A stretch of 64,000 nt of DNA, taken from Bifidobacterium actinocoloniiforme DSM 22766 (GTDB lineage: Bacteria > Actinomycetota > Actinomycetes > Actinomycetales > Bifidobacteriaceae). The position numbers and the translations under genes were made by a program. Below are positions 62,570 through 64,000 of the stretch, piece after piece; positions within the stretch are counted from its first letter, which is position 1, and the number at the start of each line of letters is the position of its first letter. Location: NCBI RefSeq assembly GCF_001263395.1, contig NZ_CP011786.1:1766061-1830060 (forward strand), given 5' to 3'. Under the pieces are notes generated by a model. The model searched no databases. It was not told the DNA's origin and saw nothing but the letters and a program-made list of their open reading frames with translations.

Positions 62570-64000
62570 TTATTTGCTGCTGGTGGTGGGTTGGTTGGTG
62601 TGGTGGTGTTTGCGGGTGATGTGGTGGCTGGTGAGGGTGAGGGCGGTGAGGGTGGTGAGGGTGAGGAGGGTGGCTCCCGCGAGTTGTTGGGTGGGGGCGC
62701 CGCCTGCTTTGGGCAGGGTGTAGTAGTGGGTGTAGTCGTAGGTGAGGGTGTGGTTGGGTTGGGTGGCGCCGTCGAGGGTCCAGTGGATGGTGACGGTGGC
62801 TTGTCCTTCGGGGTGGGTTGGGCTGGTGGTGTCCCAGGTGTGGGTGGTGGGGTTCCAGGTGGGTGTGGGGGCGTTGGTGGGCTCGAAGGTGGTGCCGGTG
62901 ATGGTGATGGCGCGTGTGGTTGGGGTGGGGGTGTGTCGTTCGGTGGTGGTGGTGTCGCCGAGTTGGCCGTAGCCGTTGGCTCCCCAGTTGTAGGCGTGGC
63001 CGTCCCTGTTGAGGGCGAGGCTGTGGTAGCCGCCGGCGCTGATGGCGGTCCAGGTGTCGGTGTTGTCGGCGGCCGGGCTGGCGGGCGTGGGTTGTCGTTG
63101 GTCGGTGGTGTTGTCGTCGCCGAGTTGGCCGTTGTTGTCGGCTCCCCAGTTGTAGGCGTGGCCGTCGCGGTTGAGGGCGAGGTTGTGGCTGTCGCCGGCG
63201 CTGATGGTTTTCCAGGTGGCGGTGTTGTCGGCGGCGGGGTTGACGGGCGCGGGCGTGCTGTGGGGGTTCGGGTCGTTGGCGCCGTCGCCGAGTTGCCCGT
63301 GGGTGTTGGCTCCCCAGCTGTAGGCGTGGCCGTCCGCGCGGAGGGCGAGGTTGTGGTAGCCGCCGGCGCTGATGGTTTTCCAGGTGGCGGTGTTGTCGGT
63401 GGCCGGGTTGACGGGGGCGGGCGTGTTGCGGTCGCTGCTGCCGCCGTCGCCGAGTTGGCCGTTGCTGTTGGATCCCCAGCTGTAGAGGCGGCCGTCGCTG
63501 CTGATGGCGAGGCTGTGGTAGCCGCCGGCGCTGACGGCGGTGAACCGCACGCCCGGGGGCGTGCTCACCCGCACGGGCGCGCTGCGGCTGGCGCGGGTGC
63601 CGTCGCCGAGCTGGCCGTTGAAGTTGTACCCCCAGGCGTAGGTGTTGCCGTCGGTGCCGATGGCCAGGCTGTGGAAGCTGCCCGCGCTGATTTGGGTGAA
63701 CCGGAGGGGTTGGGGCGGGTCGGGTGGTGTGATGTGGACGGTGGTGCCGCCGGTGTCCGGGCCCCGGGTGGGGGTCATGGTGAACCGTGGGGTCCTCCAT
63801 GTGGCGGTCAGGGTCAGGTCGTTTCTGACGGGTTGGGTGAAGTCCCAGGGGCTGCCGTCGGGTTTGGCCCACCCGTCGAACCAGTGGCCCGCCCAAACCG
63901 GGTCGGGGACCGGCCAGTTGATGGGCTGCGGGTCGTCCGGGTACGAGTACTGGCTGGCGGGCGGGGTTCCCGGCGCCCCGCCCAGTTGGAAGCTGACGGT
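62570..64000 (-). CDS. RCC1-repeat cell-wall-anchored surface protein (5' part outside window)
   Basis: The frame runs without a stop to the window edge, so the N-terminus is missing; 476 residues are visible. In order they show an InlB B-repeat-like module (TVSFQLGG through GHWFDGWAKPDGSPWDF and DLTLTATW), an IPT/TIG-like piece MTPTRGPDTGGTTVHI, five RCC1 repeats with the core SAGGYHSLAL and WGxNxxGQLGD, and a Thr/Pro/His-rich stretch. The end is LPKAGG, a hydrophobic helix and a basic tail. This is a sortase-anchored architecture. RCC1 repeats fold as beta-propeller blades and probably bind host or glycan ligands here. The internal ATG at 63778 is not the real start. Confidence 0.82.
   Translation of the reverse strand, partial: TVSFQLGGAPGTPPASQYSYPDDPQPINWPVPDPVWAGHWFDGWAKPDGSPWDFTQPVRNDLTLTATWRTPRFTMTPTRGPDTGGTTVHITPPDPPQPLRFTQISAGSFHSLAIGTDGNTYAWGYNFNGQLGDGTRASRSAPVRVSTPPGVRFTAVSAGGYHSLAISSDGRLYSWGSNSNGQLGDGGSSDRNTPAPVNPATDNTATWKTISAGGYHNLALRADGHAYSWGANTHGQLGDGANDPNPHSTPAPVNPAADNTATWKTISAGDSHNLALNRDGHAYNWGADNNGQLGDDNTTDQRQPTPASPAADNTDTWTAISAGGYHSLALNRDGHAYNWGANGYGQLGDTTTTERHTPTPTTRAITITGTTFEPTNAPTPTWNPTTHTWDTTSPTHPEGQATVTIHWTLDGATQPNHTLTYDYTHYYTLPKAGGAPTQQLAGATLLTLTTLTALTLTSHHITRKHHHTNQPTTSSK
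62930..63703 (-). repeat. Five tandem RCC1-coding repeats
   Basis: Five units of about 150-165 bases encode the RCC1 motif. Units 3, 4 and 5 share long identical nucleotide stretches around the codons for WKTISAGG, LALNRDGHAYNWGA and GQLGD, which indicates recent duplication or homogenisation. Such repeats favour copy-number change by recombination. Confidence 0.8.

Noticed and set aside
62472-63896. A 474-codon frame on the minus strand overlapping the RCC1 gene, rich in Arg, Pro and His
   Set aside because: It is the shifted frame of the GC-rich RCC1 repeats. The true frame has clear RCC1, InlB-type and sorting-signal motifs and stays open to the window edge.
1-64000. CRISPR arrays, prophage or insertion sequences
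   Set aside because: I found no short regularly spaced repeats, no transposase or integrase, and no phage structural genes; the only tandem repeats are the RCC1-coding units.

Overview
The window is high-GC actinobacterial DNA and most resembles the family Bifidobacteriaceae, probably Bifidobacterium. The gene neighbourhoods point that way: coaD / SepIVA-like / yceD / rpmF / rnc / ilvB / ilvN in one run, rpsP-khpA-rimM next to ffh and cysS, a LacI regulator before araB-araD-araA, and surface proteins with RCC1 repeats and sortase-type C-termini. No plasmid, prophage, insertion sequence or CRISPR array was found. Taxonomy is inferred from protein appearance and gene order only.

Layout. 1-8.5 kb: an accessory-looking start with a cut-off ORF, an AT-rich promoter and Fic protein, an MscS-type channel coupled to an acetyltransferase, a hexapeptide acetyltransferase, and a MarR regulator ahead of a heterodimeric ABC exporter. 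8.5-13.2 kb: rpmB, recG, rsmD and, on the other strand, trmD. 13.6-16.9 kb: the lactate oxidation operon lutABC. 17-25.7 kb (mostly minus strand): rimM-khpA-rpsP, an EEP-family protein coupled to ffh, cysS, a glutamine amidotransferase and a Uup-like ABC-F protein. 25.8-32.3 kb (minus strand): ilvN, ilvB, rnc, rpmF, yceD, the SepIVA-like protein and coaD. 32.4-37.8 kb: a DUF3039 protein, an aldo-keto reductase, pncB, a Pr6Pr membrane protein, rph and rdgB. 37.8-41 kb: an AT-rich spacer and a 908-residue cell-wall-anchored protein. 41-42 kb: tRNA-Leu(UAG), an unknown membrane protein and tRNA-Thr(CGU). 42-49 kb: manC, an acyltransferase-3 protein, pgi, rplS, lepB and rnhB. 49-54.5 kb: the arabinose regulon. 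54.7-58 kb: a reductase, a membrane-anchored HNH protein and an MFS exporter. 58.3-62.4 kb: pstSCAB. The window ends inside an RCC1-repeat surface protein.

How the genes work together. LacI, its palindromic operator and araBDA form a complete switch that feeds L-arabinose into the pentose phosphate/bifid shunt as D-xylulose 5-phosphate. PstSCAB is a complete high-affinity phosphate importer. LutABC would let a lactate-producing fermenter oxidise L-lactate. Many neighbours are translationally coupled by ATGA or GTGA overlaps: the acetyltransferase and MscS channel, lutA/lutB, khpA/rimM, lepB/rnhB, pstS/pstC and pstC/pstA. Several convergent gene pairs are separated by long GC-rich stems without a U-tract.

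Most of the window is ordinary core genome. The points most worth following are regulatory palindromes (before fic, marR and araB), a strong hairpin inside the 5' end of rimM, a 15-G tract before ilvB, the tRNA-bounded unknown gene, and two surface proteins that share an LPxAGG rather than LPxTG sorting motif.
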